NCBI GenBank assembly: GCA_016776605.1
Contig: JADHTB010000001.1
Span: 62,001-126,000, forward strand
Length of the DNA: 64,000 bases
Direction of reading: 5' to 3'
From: Alphaproteobacteria bacterium
GTDB taxonomy: Bacteria; Pseudomonadota; Alphaproteobacteria; GCA-2731375
The notes beneath the pieces are model-generated. The model ran no database searches and had not been told where the DNA came from. It was given only the letters and a program-made list of their open reading frames with translations. Below, one piece after another: positions 9,612 through 18,631 of the stretch; position 1 is the stretch's first letter, and every line of letters begins with the position of its first letter. The position numbers and the translations under genes are program-made.

Positions 9612-10103
9612 GTGGCATGTTCCGTGCCGATGAACATGACAGTTATACACCAAAGACATTCTTTCCGGTCGCGCTTACGTTTGCCCCTGGCAGCCCTGGC
9701 GATGGCCGCCGTGCTTGGCTGTTCGCCGATGCAAAGCAGCCACGGTTATATTCCCGATGACGCCCTGGTGGCCAAGCTGCGCCCTGGTGTACACGACCGC
9801 GACTCGGTCACGTCTCTCTTCGGGTCGCCCACCAGCATCGCCAATTTCAACGGCGAGACATGGCTGTATGTGAAACAGGAATCCGAACATATCGCCTTCT
9901 TTGACGAGAAAATACTGGAACAGGACGTCTTGGCGGTGCATTTCAACAAGGCGGGTGTGGTCAGTGAAATCCAGCGCTACGCCATGGCCGACGGCAAGGC
10001 CCTGGTGCTTGTGGAGCGGAAAACCCCGACCAGGGGCAAGGAAATGACCGTGCTGGAACAACTGTTCGGCAATATCGGCCGGTTTTCAAGCAAAGCCGAA
10101 TAG
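9612..10103 (+). CDS. bamE: Outer-membrane assembly lipoprotein BamE (SmpA/OmlA)
   Basis: A BAM-complex lipoprotein that helps fold outer-membrane beta-barrels. The N-terminus has a signal peptide with lipobox 'AAVLGC', so the mature protein starts at that Cys. The SmpA/OmlA domain follows, with 'LRPGVHDRDSVTSLFGSPT' and 'WLYVKQES'. The listed start at 9612 has two in-frame ATGs close behind (9630, 9636); one of those is as likely. A strong terminator follows the stop. Confidence 0.92.
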   Translation: MACSVPMNMTVIHQRHSFRSRLRLPLAALAMAAVLGCSPMQSSHGYIPDDALVAKLRPGVHDRDSVTSLFGSPTSIANFNGETWLYVKQESEHIAFFDEKILEQDVLAVHFNKAGVVSEIQRYAMADGKALVLVERKTPTRGKEMTVLEQLFGNIGRFSSKAE

Positions 10104-10115
10104 AGGTTGGGAAAA

Positions 10116-10148
10116 GAAACCCCGCCGGCAACCGCCGACGGGGGTTTC
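10116..10148 (+). terminator. Hairpin terminator after bamE
   Basis: 'gaaaccccgccggc' pairs with 'gccgacgggggtttc' (one bulge and one G-T pair) around an AACC loop, starting 12 bases past the bamE stop. It ends in TTTCCTATT rather than a pure T run. It may serve both bamE and, less well, the convergent hppA. Confidence 0.7.
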
Positions 10149-10176
10149 CTATTCCAACTCTGATCGCGGACGACTA

Positions 10177-10275
10177 GAGCATTTTGACTCTGAAAATGCC
10201 CAAATCTTTAGAATTAGAGCAATTTTTCCAATCACTTAGAATCGCTTCGCGATTCTCATTAATTCGGAATTGCTC
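10177..10275 (+). mobile_element. 99-bp palindromic element, copy 1 (A-B orientation)
   Basis: Flanked by TA on both sides (C-TA-[GAGC...GCTC]-TA-A). Structure: module A (25 bp, 'gagcattttgactctgaaaa...'), a 15-bp spacer, and module B (59 bp) with inner hairpin 'gaatcgcttcgcgattc'. Module A here ends 'tgcccA' instead of 'tgctcA', a substitution. It lies between the convergent bamE and hppA genes. Confidence 0.9.
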
Positions 10276-10300
10276 TAACGGCCCAGATCAGTTCCACAAA

Positions 10301-12409
10301 TCAATTCCAGTGGGCCAGAACACCCAACAACAGCAAAGCCATGATGTTGGTGATCTTGATCATCGGATTGATGGCCGGGCCGGAGGTGTCCTTGTAAGGA
10401 TCGCCGACCGTGTCGCCGGTAATCGCCGCCTTGTGGGTTTCTGATCCCTTGCCGCCAAGATTGCCATCCTCGATATACTTCTTGGCATTGTCCCAGGCGC
10501 CGCCGCCAACGGTCATGGAGATCGCCAGAAACAGCCCCGTTACGATAACGCCCAGCAACATGGCGCCAACCGCGGCGAATGCCTCGCCCTTGCCGGCGAT
10601 TGTCAGCATGACAAAATACAGCACTATGGGCGCCAGCACCGGCAGCAGGGACGGCAGGATCATTTCCCTGATCGCGGCCTTGGTCAGCAGATCGACGGCG
10701 CGGCTATAATTCGGCTTTGAAGTACCCGCCATGATGCCCGGATCCTCGCGGAACTGCCGGCGCACTTCTTCCACCACCGTACCGGCGGCTCGGCCTACCG
10801 CCGTCATTGACATGGCGCTAAAGAGAAATGGCAACAGACCGCCAAAAATCAGACCAACCACCACATAAGGATTGGACAAGGCAAAATCCACCACGACATC
10901 TTTGAAATAGGTGTATTGGTCAGAATTGGCGGCGAAGAATTTCAGATCCTCCGTATAGGCCGCAAACAGCACCAGCGCACCAAGCCCGGCCGAGCCAATG
11001 GCATAGCCCTTGGTGACGGCCTTGGTGGTGTTGCCAACGGCGTCCAGGGCGTCCGTGGTTTTGCGCACGTCCTCATCCATCTTCGCCATCTCGGCGATGC
11101 CGCCGGCGTTATCGGTTACCGGACCATAAGCATCCAGCGCCACCACCATGCCGGCCAGGGCCAGCATCGTGGTTACCGCGATGGCGATGCCCATCAGACC
11201 GGCCAGTTTAAAGGTGATCAGAATTCCGGCAATGATGACGATGGCGGGTATCGCGGTCGATTCCATACCAATGGCCAGCCCCTGAATAACGTTGGTGCCA
11301 TGCCCCGTGGTCGAGGCCTGGGCAACGCTGCGCACCGGGCGGTATTCGGTTGCGGTGTAATATTCGGTGACCCAAATCAACAGGCCCGTAACCACCAGGC
11401 CGGTAAGGCCACAAAAGAACAGGTCCTGTCCGGAGAAACCCTTATTACCAATCGGGCCCATGCCGATGATCCAATCGGTCACTGGCCATAGGACCGCGGC
11501 CGACAGCACGGCGGAAACGATGAAGCCTTTGTACATCGCGCCCATGATGCTCTGGCTGCGACCCAACTTCACGAAAAAGGTGCCGATGACCGAGGTGATG
11601 ATGCAAGCGCCACCAATGGCCAGGGGATACAACATCATTTGACCCGATAGGACCGCATCGCCCGCGAAAAAGATCGAGGCCAGGACCATGGTCGCCACCA
11701 CGGTCACCGCATAGGTCTCGAACAGATCGGCGGCCATGCCGGCGCAATCACCCACGTTATCGCCCACGTTATCAGCGATGGTAGCCGGGTTGCGCGGGTC
11801 ATCCTCGGGAATGCCGGCTTCCACCTTGCCAACCAGATCACCGCCAACATCCGCACCCTTGGTGAAAATGCCGCCGCCCAAACGGGCAAAGATTGAAATT
11901 AACGAAGCACCAAAGCCGAGGCCCACCAGCGGATCGATCAGATCGCGTCCCTGGACACCCATTTTTAGCAATACCGCATAGGTAACCGAAACAGCCAACA
12001 GGGCGAGACCAGCCACCAGCATGCCGGTGATGGCCCCCGATTTAAAGGCGATCTCCAGGCCCTTGCCCAGGCTTTTACGCGCGCCCTCCGCGGTGCGCAC
12101 ATTAGCCCGCACCGAAACGTTCATGCCGATGTAGCCCGCCGCGCCCGAAAGCACCGCGCCGACCAGGAAGGCCAGGGCGACAGATATATTGAAGAGCAGA
12201 AACAGGATGACAAAAATTACCGCGCCAACCGCGCCGATCGTCAAGTATTGACGATTCAAATAGGCCCTGGCGCCAACCTGAATGGCTGCCGCGATTTCCT
12301 GCATGCGCTCGTTACCGGCGCTTTCCGATAAAACCGAGCGTACCGCCCAGATACCGTAAACTAATGCGATCAAACCGCATACGATGGCAAAAGCCAATCC
12401 TGATGACAT
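10301..12409 (-). CDS. hppA: K+-independent proton-pumping membrane pyrophosphatase
   Basis: A 702-residue integral membrane enzyme with about 16 helices that couples pyrophosphate hydrolysis to proton export. The substrate signature '[20 protein letters not shown]' is followed by '[20 protein letters not shown]'. The segment '[20 protein letters not shown]' has Lys where K+-dependent enzymes have Ala, so this is the K+-independent class, as in Rhodospirillum rubrum. The gene stands alone between repeat copies 1 and 2. Confidence 0.97.
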   Translation of the reverse strand: MSSGLAFAIVCGLIALVYGIWAVRSVLSESAGNERMQEIAAAIQVGARAYLNRQYLTIGAVGAVIFVILFLLFNISVALAFLVGAVLSGAAGYIGMNVSVRANVRTAEGARKSLGKGLEIAFKSGAITGMLVAGLALLAVSVTYAVLLKMGVQGRDLIDPLVGLGFGASLISIFARLGGGIFTKGADVGGDLVGKVEAGIPEDDPRNPATIADNVGDNVGDCAGMAADLFETYAVTVVATMVLASIFFAGDAVLSGQMMLYPLAIGGACIITSVIGTFFVKLGRSQSIMGAMYKGFIVSAVLSAAVLWPVTDWIIGMGPIGNKGFSGQDLFFCGLTGLVVTGLLIWVTEYYTATEYRPVRSVAQASTTGHGTNVIQGLAIGMESTAIPAIVIIAGILITFKLAGLMGIAIAVTTMLALAGMVVALDAYGPVTDNAGGIAEMAKMDEDVRKTTDALDAVGNTTKAVTKGYAIGSAGLGALVLFAAYTEDLKFFAANSDQYTYFKDVVVDFALSNPYVVVGLIFGGLLPFLFSAMSMTAVGRAAGTVVEEVRRQFREDPGIMAGTSKPNYSRAVDLLTKAAIREMILPSLLPVLAPIVLYFVMLTIAGKGEAFAAVGAMLLGVIVTGLFLAISMTVGGGAWDNAKKYIEDGNLGGKGSETHKAAITGDTVGDPYKDTSGPAINPMIKITNIMALLLLGVLAHWN

Positions 12410-12720
12410 AGGTCACATCCTCTTTGCTGGATCTCTTCGATGATCGTGGGGTCAAAATTTGACGCTCGCCCCTGCTATTCCGCCAGGGGCGAAAATGCGG
12501 GGGATAAATGCCAGAGAAGTTTCCGAAACGCAACCGATGCCTTTGATATGGGTTTCGCCACATCGGTCCTGGAGCATGACCATATCGCCGCAAGGCTGGT
12601 AACAGTGCGGAAGCTGGCAATTCGTCTATCGCAATAGCCGACGATGTGAGGCACTACATTATTCGATTGCTGAAACGCCCGACGGGTTTTCCGGAGCGAT
12701 TCTCTGGTGGTCCGATTCTA
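12410..12720. other. hppA leader region without a convincing gene
   Basis: About 310 bases with no ORF I believe. It holds a 13-bp palindrome 'gtcaaaatttgac' (12451-12463) and a perfect 8-bp hairpin 'cgcccctg'/'caggggcg' (12467-12491), both upstream of hppA and so probably in its leader or promoter. The 65-residue plus-strand ORF at 12440 has no family features. Confidence 0.45.
12451..12491 (-). promoter_or_regulatory. Palindrome and hairpin upstream of hppA
   Basis: The 13-bp palindrome 'gtcaaaatttgac' is 3 bases from a stem of 8 GC-rich pairs with a 9-base loop. Read toward hppA (minus strand), the hairpin comes first and the palindrome second, 42 bases before the start codon. It may be a regulator site or a leader attenuator. 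This is seen structure with no known match. Confidence 0.35.
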
Positions 12721-12819
12721 GAGCAATTCCGAATCACTTAGAATCGCGAAGCAATTCTAAGTGATTGGAAAAATTGCTCTAATTTTAAAGATCTGAGCAT
12801 TTTCAGAATGAAAATGCTC
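12721..12819 (-). mobile_element. 99-bp palindromic element, copy 2 (B-A orientation)
   Basis: C-TA on the left and TA-A on the right. Module B comes first. Unlike the other copies, both arms of B are matched: 'aatcacttagaat' pairs perfectly with 'attctaagtgatt', giving an almost uninterrupted 59-bp hairpin. Module A and spacer are well kept. It lies downstream of the MFS gene and upstream of hppA. Confidence 0.9.
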
Positions 12820-12910
12820 TAACGTATGCTTCCCACCCCTGAGCATCAAAAGACCACGAGACTCTGAAAAACATGGTGCGCAACCGATTTCGATGTGCAC
12901 CGGTTCGCCG

Positions 12911-14110
12911 TCAGATTAAGGGCAGCGCCTGTGCCTGGTTGCGGCGGACAAAGGCGTACCAGGTAATCAGCATGGTGACGGCAATGACAAGCGGCAGCGC
13001 CGCCAGATTGACGGTTTCCCAGCCAAAATTGAACAGCAATTGACCTGATAGAAACGAGCCCGACGCCGTGGTGGCGAAAACCATGAAATCGTGCGCGGCT
13101 TGGGTCTTGGCCCGCTCGGCCGGCGTATAGACCTCGGTCAACAGGGTCGAACCGCCGATAAACAGAAAATTCCAGCCTAGACCAACAAGGAACATCGCGA
13201 CCATATAATGTTGAACCAAAACACCCGACAGGGCGGCGGAAATGGCAAACAGCATCAGCACGGCGCCGCTCAGCATAATCTTGATCAAGCCGAAGCGGTT
13301 GATCAAATGGCCGGTAAAAAATGACGGCCCAAACATCCCCACCACATGCCATTGAATGACCAGGCCGGCGTCGCTGACCGGATGATGAGAGGAAACCATC
13401 GCCAAGGGCGTGGCTGTCATCAAAAACGCCATGACGCCATATCCAATCATCGAGGAACCCGCCGCCGCGATGAAGCCTGGCTGCCGCATGATTTGTAGCA
13501 GGGGACGGCCCGTCTGGCGCAACTCCGCCGCCGACTGCCGCGGAATCCGTACGAACGAAACCAGCATGAAGACACTGGCCGTCATGGTCGCCAGCAGCAG
13601 ATAACTGGCCAGATATTCAATGTCGGGCAACCAATCGCGGGAATGCACGGCGAGAGAGGGGCCTATCACACCGGCAACGACGCCCCCGGCCATCACCAGG
13701 GAAATTGCCTTGGGCCGAAACAAAGGGGTCGCGGCATCGGCGGCCGCGAAACGGTAATATTGGCAAAAGGCATTGTAGAAACCGACCGTCAGCGCGCCCA
13801 GGCACAACAACCAGAACATGGAATAAAATAGGGCCAGGGCGCAGGTCAACAGGCCGCAAACGCCAACCATCGCCGCCCCCATGAAACCGGCACGCCGGCC
13901 CAGCCGCCGCATCACCAACGAAGCTGGAATCGTCATCAAGGCGGTGCCGAGGATCACCGCGCTAACAGGCAGCGTGGCAAGCGTCTTGTCCAACGCCAGC
14001 TTGTAGCCGATTAAACCACCCACGAAAAACAGGGTGGTCTGGCCACAGACAAAAATCGATTGGCAAATTGCCAAAAGCGTAACGTTGCGATATTGGAAAT
14101 GGGTAGACAC
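12911..14110 (-). CDS. MFS transporter
   Basis: A 399-residue protein with 12 predicted helices. The loop 2-3 motif is seen as 'VMRRLGRRAGFMGAAMVG', and the second half begins near 'PGFIAAAGSSMIGYGVMAFL'. Late in the protein 'LVGLGWNFLFIGGSTLLTEV' is typical of drug/metabolite exporters. Substrate unknown. It is bracketed by repeat copies 2 and 3, with no regulator beside it. Confidence 0.85.
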   Translation of the reverse strand: MSTHFQYRNVTLLAICQSIFVCGQTTLFFVGGLIGYKLALDKTLATLPVSAVILGTALMTIPASLVMRRLGRRAGFMGAAMVGVCGLLTCALALFYSMFWLLCLGALTVGFYNAFCQYYRFAAADAATPLFRPKAISLVMAGGVVAGVIGPSLAVHSRDWLPDIEYLASYLLLATMTASVFMLVSFVRIPRQSAAELRQTGRPLLQIMRQPGFIAAAGSSMIGYGVMAFLMTATPLAMVSSHHPVSDAGLVIQWHVVGMFGPSFFTGHLINRFGLIKIMLSGAVLMLFAISAALSGVLVQHYMVAMFLVGLGWNFLFIGGSTLLTEVYTPAERAKTQAAHDFMVFATTASGSFLSGQLLFNFGWETVNLAALPLVIAVTMLITWYAFVRRNQAQALPLI

Positions 14111-14201
14111 GCGGGCAATCTAGTCGGTTGGTGACGACGCGACAAGCCGGGACTGAGAGGCTGTAGCGCGTCGGATCATCGTGGATTTCAACCGTGCGCT
14201 A

Positions 14202-14300
14202 GAGCAATTCCGAATTAATGAGAATCGCGAAGCGATACTAAGTGATTGGAATAATTGCTCTAATTCTAAATATCTGAGCATTTTCAGAATGAAAATGCTC
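14202..14300 (-). mobile_element. 99-bp palindromic element, copy 3 (B-A orientation)
   Basis: Flanks are C-TA (left) and TA-G (right). Module B carries 'gagaatcgcgaagcgatact', then the spacer 'taattctaaatatct' and module A. Its right boundary, together with the TA, forms the TAG stop of the fliL-like gene. Confidence 0.9.
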
Positions 14301-14797
14301 TAGCCACCCATGCGCAGAATATTTAGAATCAAAATGTCCTCTATACCCTTGTCGCCCACCATGCCCCGAATCAAAAGCAGCATCCGCTTTTTTAAATCAG
14401 GTAAATCTATGGCGCCGGTGTCGTCATTGACCAGTATGGGGTTGGTGAATAGTTCCGTGTGCATGGCATCCCGCAAACGAGGCAGAACCGCCTGAACATC
14501 ATTCTTTGAACCAATCCCAGCCACTTGCAGGCTCAGGGTCATTATGACCTGATATTGAACCCGTCCCCCGCTGATGATTGGCGCCGAAATAGGATCGAAC
14601 TGCACAAACTGCGATGCATCGGCCTGTTCGGCGTCTGTGCCTTGCCCGCTCGCCGCGCCCTCACCCTCTTTACCATCCGCCCCGGCATCGTGGGTAAGGC
14701 CCAAGAGTTCGTCAAGCATACCCATGGCATACAATCCACCGCCCGCACCGCCAAGCAACACGATCAACGCCAGGACACCTATGATAACTTTCTTCAC
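14300..14797 (-). CDS. fliL: Flagellar basal-body-associated FliL-like protein
   Basis: FliL-family proteins are single-pass membrane proteins around the flagellar stator. The ORF opens at 14851, but 'GTG' at 14797 directly before 'KKVIIGVLALIVLLGGAGGG' gives the usual FliL layout: a cytoplasmic tip, one membrane helix, then an acidic linker and the FliL domain ('VQFDPISAPIISGGRVQYQV', 'LPRLRDAMHTELFTN'). 165 residues. No other flagellar gene is near, so it is an isolated paralogue. Its TAG stop is shared with repeat copy 3. Confidence 0.78.
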   Translation of the reverse strand: MKKVIIGVLALIVLLGGAGGGLYAMGMLDELLGLTHDAGADGKEGEGAASGQGTDAEQADASQFVQFDPISAPIISGGRVQYQVIMTLSLQVAGIGSKNDVQAVLPRLRDAMHTELFTNPILVNDDTGAIDLPDLKKRMLLLIRGMVGDKGIEDILILNILRMGG

Positions 14798-14925
14798 GTC
14801 ACGCCCCGCATAAATTCCGCGAGCCCATTCAGAGCAATTCCGAACGGGCAATGCATCAGCACGCAGTATGGCAAAAATTGGTTATAAGAAGGTTACGACG
14901 ATGACAATGAAGACGCCGTCCATGC

Positions 14926-15930
14926 TCAAAAATGGCGATAGCCACCGTGGTCCAAAACGACGGCGTTGCCCAGATGGTCAAAAACTTCGGCACCTTGCCC
15001 TTTCAGGACCTGGCCGATACAGGTGACCGCTACCTCAGCTTCCCGGGCGGCGGCAAACAAGCGTGTTTCATTTGCCGGCGCCGCTGTAAAAAGCAACTCA
15101 TAGTCATCGCCAGCCACGATCGCGCCGGCGGCCCCGCCAATCAAGCTCGCCAGGGGTGAGATGGGCACCCGTTCCAGTTCAATCCTCATGCGGGCGCCGG
15201 ATTGTTCCGCCAGATGCGCCAAATCGGCCACCAAGCCATCCGAAACATCGATACACGCGGTGGCCAGGCCGCGTAAGCATCGGCCCAGTGCCAACCGCGG
15301 CTTCGGCCGTCGATAGCGTTCAATTGCCTGTTCCCGATCCGCCGGCTCACCGCCCGTCAGACCGTCGCGCAGAATGCGCAGGCCGACGCCGGCATCGCCA
15401 ATCCGGCCCGAGACATAGATATTATCACCGACATGGGCGCCATTTCGGCGCAGGGCAGTATTAGCGGGTAGCTCGCCAATTGCTGTCAACGACAGGCTCA
15501 ATGGTCCCCCCGTCGCCACCGTATCGCCGCCCAGCAAAACCACGGAATATGCCGCTTGCCCCTCGGCCAGCCCCTGGGCAAATGCGGCAATCCAGGCTTC
15601 ATCCAGCTTGCGGGGCCAGGCTGTGGTGATCAGATAGCCCACCCCTTCGGCCCCCATGGCGGCCAGATCGGACAGGTTAACCGCCAGCAGCTTTATCGCT
15701 ACGTCGCCGGCCGGATCATCATCAAGGAAATGTACACCCGAGATTATGGCATCGGCGGTAAAGACAAGTTGCCGGCCCGGCGTGGGCGTCAAGACAGCCG
15801 CATCGTCGCCTAGACCAAACGCGCCCGGTCCGGCTAAGGGCGCGAAATAACGGCTGATTAGATCAAATTCACCATGCCCCTGCCCCGAAATCGAATCCGG
15901 TGGCGGGTCAACTGGAGTTCGCGCGCTCAT
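14926..15930 (-). CDS. thiL: Thiamine-monophosphate kinase
   Basis: A 334-residue ATP-dependent kinase of the PurM/AIRS fold making thiamine diphosphate. Metal and substrate motifs are 'GLGDDAAVLTPTPG', 'VNLSDLAAMGAEGVGYL', 'VVLLGGDTVATGG' and 'VAGDDYELLFTA'. It is the last gene of the glyA-nrdR-rib-nusB run and overlaps nusB by 23 bases, indicating translational coupling. Confidence 0.95.
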   Translation of the reverse strand: MSARTPVDPPPDSISGQGHGEFDLISRYFAPLAGPGAFGLGDDAAVLTPTPGRQLVFTADAIISGVHFLDDDPAGDVAIKLLAVNLSDLAAMGAEGVGYLITTAWPRKLDEAWIAAFAQGLAEGQAAYSVVLLGGDTVATGGPLSLSLTAIGELPANTALRRNGAHVGDNIYVSGRIGDAGVGLRILRDGLTGGEPADREQAIERYRRPKPRLALGRCLRGLATACIDVSDGLVADLAHLAEQSGARMRIELERVPISPLASLIGGAAGAIVAGDDYELLFTAAPANETRLFAAAREAEVAVTCIGQVLKGQGAEVFDHLGNAVVLDHGGYRHF

Positions 15931-16435
15931 TCTTGTGCTCCAGGACTTCCTCAGCCCGAAGCTTCTGCGCGACCTCCTGCAACACGCCGTTGATAAAGCC
16001 GCCCTCGTTGCCGTCGTAGAAAGCCTTGGTGATCTCTATGTATTCATTGATGATTACGGCAACCGGCACGTCTGCGCGGTAGCGTAGTTCGTAGCTGGCA
16101 CAGCCTAGAATTTCGGCTAAAATGCGGTCCAGGCGTTTAAATTTCCAGCGCTGTGGCAGGACACTATCCAGAATTTCCACCAGATGTTCGTAGTGGCGGC
16201 GCGTACCCCGTACCAGATCAGAGAACAGATCGTCATCCACTTTAGCATAGGCGTCTTCAGGCAGCTCGGCGCCTGGCCGGTGGGTTAGAAACTCGATAAT
16301 CGCATCCTCGACCTCGCCGTCGCCCGCATCCGGGCTGCTTAAGGTCAATTGATACAGTGCCTGTACCGCCGCCAAACGCGAAGCCCGGCGCAGCGCGCCA
16401 GCCGAATTTCCTGCTGTACCCGTCTGCCGGCTCAT
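15908..16435 (-). CDS. nusB: Transcription antitermination factor NusB
   Basis: A 175-residue all-helical protein that binds boxA RNA with NusE. Family segments are 'RLAAVQALYQLTLSSPDAGD', 'LDSVLPQRWKFKRLDRILAE' and 'VAVIINEYIEITKAFYDGNEG'. The start overlaps the ribH stop by 4 bases and the end overlaps thiL. The ribH-nusB-thiL order is common. Confidence 0.95.
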   Translation of the reverse strand: MSRQTGTAGNSAGALRRASRLAAVQALYQLTLSSPDAGDGEVEDAIIEFLTHRPGAELPEDAYAKVDDDLFSDLVRGTRRHYEHLVEILDSVLPQRWKFKRLDRILAEILGCASYELRYRADVPVAVIINEYIEITKAFYDGNEGGFINGVLQEVAQKLRAEEVLEHKNERANSS

Positions 16436-16896
16436 CGTGGAAAATACCCAAATTCGCGTTTCACTTCGATCATGCGCAGGGCGGCACGGGCAACCACCCC
16501 ACCTTTGTCCGCCTGATCAACCGACGCCCGCGCCCAGGCCTGCGCCTCGTTCTCCACCGTCAGCACGCCAAACCCCACGGCAATGGAAAATTCGAGGGTC
16601 AGCTCCATGAGACCGCGGGCACATTCGCCGCAAACATAGTCATAGTGTGATGTCTCACCGCGAATGACGCAGCCCAAGGCAACATAGCCATCATAGCGCC
16701 GGCGGCCGCCCACCAATTCCATGGCTTTGATGTTCATACGAATAGCGGCTGGAATTTCAAACGCACCAGGCACGGCCAATCGATCACAGGTGGCCCCGGC
16801 CGCATCCAGTGCCGCCAGGGCGCCTTTCGCCAATTCGTCAGAGATCTGCTCGTAGTAGCGGGCCTCAATGACCAGGAGATGGGGTGCATCGCTCAT
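16432..16896 (-). CDS. ribH: 6,7-dimethyl-8-ribityllumazine synthase
   Basis: A 154-residue enzyme for the penultimate riboflavin step. It shows 'LAVPGAFEIPAAIRMN', 'YVALGCVIRGETSHYDYVCG' (substrate loop and catalytic His) and 'EARYYEQISDELAKGALAAL' at the start. It is 6 bases from ribBX and coupled to nusB by an ATGA overlap. Confidence 0.96.
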   Translation of the reverse strand: MSDAPHLLVIEARYYEQISDELAKGALAALDAAGATCDRLAVPGAFEIPAAIRMNIKAMELVGGRRRYDGYVALGCVIRGETSHYDYVCGECARGLMELTLEFSIAVGFGVLTVENEAQAWARASVDQADKGGVVARAALRMIEVKREFGYFPR

Positions 16897-16902
16897 CTGT
16901 GT

Positions 16903-18033
16903 CTACAAATCCTCGATTGGTATGCGGCGGGTTCCGGTAATGGTCAAGCCATAGCCTTCGATACCGACGATATCATAATCGGAATTCGTCAATAATTCCA
17001 TTTCCCGCACCCCAAGATCGAACAGGATCTGCGCCCCGATGCCATAGTCGCGCAATTCGACCCGATGGGGCACGTGCTCACCCGCTTTGCGGCGGATCTT
17101 ATCCGAGACTGCCGTGGGCAAGGCTTCGCGGATCAATACCACCACGCCCCGGTCTTCGCTGGCGATCAGCCGCATCGCTGATTGCAACATGCCCGCCTTG
17201 CCCGCCGTATCTCCCAGGGTGTCGCTCAGCACATCCAAGGCATGCATACGCACCGGCACCGCACCCGGCGCGGTCACATCCCCTTTGACCAGAGCGATAT
17301 GTTCGGAATAGGCAATTTTATTAACGTAGACCACCGCACGGAATTTACCGCCGTGGGAGCTATCCAATTCCGCCTCGGCGCGGCGCTCTACATAGGTTTC
17401 CGTACGCCGGCGATACTCGATCAAATCCGCTATGGTGCCGATCTTCAGGCCATGGAACTGGGCAAACTTTATTAAATCGCCCATCCGCGCCATGGTGCCG
17501 TCATCATTCATGATCTCGCAGATCACGCCGGCGGGCTGCAGGCCGGACAGGCGCGCCACATCCACCGCCGCTTCCGTATGGCCGGCACGTACCAAAACGC
17601 CACCGTCACGGGCCATCAGGGGAAAGATGTGACCCGGCGTCGCGATATCCCTGGCGTCACTTTCCGGAGCGATTGCAACAGCCACCGTGCGGGCCCGATC
17701 AGCCGCGGAAATACCCGTGGAAATGCCCTGCCGTGCCTCGATAGAGACGGTAAAGGCGGTACCGTGCCGGGATTCATTACGTTGCGCCATCAACGGCAGA
17801 CCCAGTTGCTGCACCCGCTCGCTCGTCAGGGACAGGCAGATCAGGCCACGGCCATAGCGGGCCATGAAGTTGATCGCCTCCGGCGTCGCCATGGAAGCGG
17901 GTATAATCAGGTCACCTTCGTTCTCCCGGCCTTCATCATCAACCAGGATAAACATCCGGCCCTGCCGGGCGTCTTCCAAAATATCTTCGATACTCGAAAG
18001 ATAATTTTGATCTTCAACTATAATTTCGTTCAC
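16903..18033 (-). CDS. ribB: DHBP synthase fused to degenerate GTP cyclohydrolase II domain (RibBX type)
   Basis: A 376-residue two-domain protein. The N-terminal ~205 residues are an intact 3,4-dihydroxy-2-butanone-4-phosphate synthase ('[17 protein letters not shown]', '[12 protein letters not shown]', '[13 protein letters not shown]'). The C-terminal half has the GTP cyclohydrolase II fold, but the zinc site 'C..GD..GS.RCDCG' is replaced by '[19 protein letters not shown]' and the 'RQEGRGIGL' loop by '[13 protein letters not shown]'. So it should make only DHBP; GTP cyclohydrolase II must be encoded elsewhere. This matches the RibBX proteins described in rhizobia. Confidence 0.93.
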   Translation of the reverse strand: MNEIIVEDQNYLSSIEDILEDARQGRMFILVDDEGRENEGDLIIPASMATPEAINFMARYGRGLICLSLTSERVQQLGLPLMAQRNESRHGTAFTVSIEARQGISTGISAADRARTVAVAIAPESDARDIATPGHIFPLMARDGGVLVRAGHTEAAVDVARLSGLQPAGVICEIMNDDGTMARMGDLIKFAQFHGLKIGTIADLIEYRRRTETYVERRAEAELDSSHGGKFRAVVYVNKIAYSEHIALVKGDVTAPGAVPVRMHALDVLSDTLGDTAGKAGMLQSAMRLIASEDRGVVVLIREALPTAVSDKIRRKAGEHVPHRVELRDYGIGAQILFDLGVREMELLTNSDYDIVGIEGYGLTITGTRRIPIEDL

Positions 18034-18623
18034 AATTTCTCCTTTTGAGCCAACCGCGCCACGTACCGGGCCAGCACATCAATTTCCAAATTAACCCGGT
18101 CACCGGCCTCTGCCCTACCAAAGGTGGTCATCTCCTGGGTGTGCGGAATAATATTGATGCCAAAGCCACTCTCATCCACTTCGTTCACGGTCAAGGATAC
18201 ACCGTTCAGACAGACAGAGCCTTTCGGCGCGATATAGGGCGCCAGTTGGTCGGGCAGTGTAAAGCGAAAACGCAAAGAATCCCCGTCCTGCTGAATTCCG
18301 GCGATTTCCACGACCCCGTCCACATGGCCCGAAACGATATGCCCGCCCAGCTCGTCCCCCACCTTCAGGGCCCGCTCCAGATTGATAGAGGTGTCAACCC
18401 GCCAATCCGACAAATTGCTACAGGCCAGTGTTTCCGCCGATGCAGTGACGGAAAACCAACCCGGCGCCTTATCCACCACCGTCAGGCAAACCCCTGAACA
18501 ACAGATTGAGGCACCGATGGCGATTGAGGCGCTATCGTATTGCGAGGCGATTACAAATTTTGTATCGCCGGCGGGTTCGACCTTTTCGATCCGGCCGATA
18601 TCAGTGATTATACCAGTAAACAT
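18030..18623 (-). CDS. ribE: Riboflavin synthase alpha subunit
   Basis: A 197-residue enzyme converting two lumazines into riboflavin. It begins 'MFTGIITDIGRIEKVEPAG' and contains two lumazine-binding repeats; the first has 'DSASIAIGASICCSGVCLTV', the second 'IAPKGSVCLNGVSLTVNEV'. It overlaps ribBX by 4 bases and follows ribD by 8. I see no FMN riboswitch anywhere in the operon. Confidence 0.96.
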   Translation of the reverse strand: MFTGIITDIGRIEKVEPAGDTKFVIASQYDSASIAIGASICCSGVCLTVVDKAPGWFSVTASAETLACSNLSDWRVDTSINLERALKVGDELGGHIVSGHVDGVVEIAGIQQDGDSLRFRFTLPDQLAPYIAPKGSVCLNGVSLTVNEVDESGFGINIIPHTQEMTTFGRAEAGDRVNLEIDVLARYVARLAQKEKL

Positions 18624-18631
18624 ACTCTTTA

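Noticed and set aside
12440-12637. 65-residue plus-strand ORF upstream of hppA
   Set aside because: No family features, no ribosome-binding site, and it covers the palindromes and hairpin in the leader.
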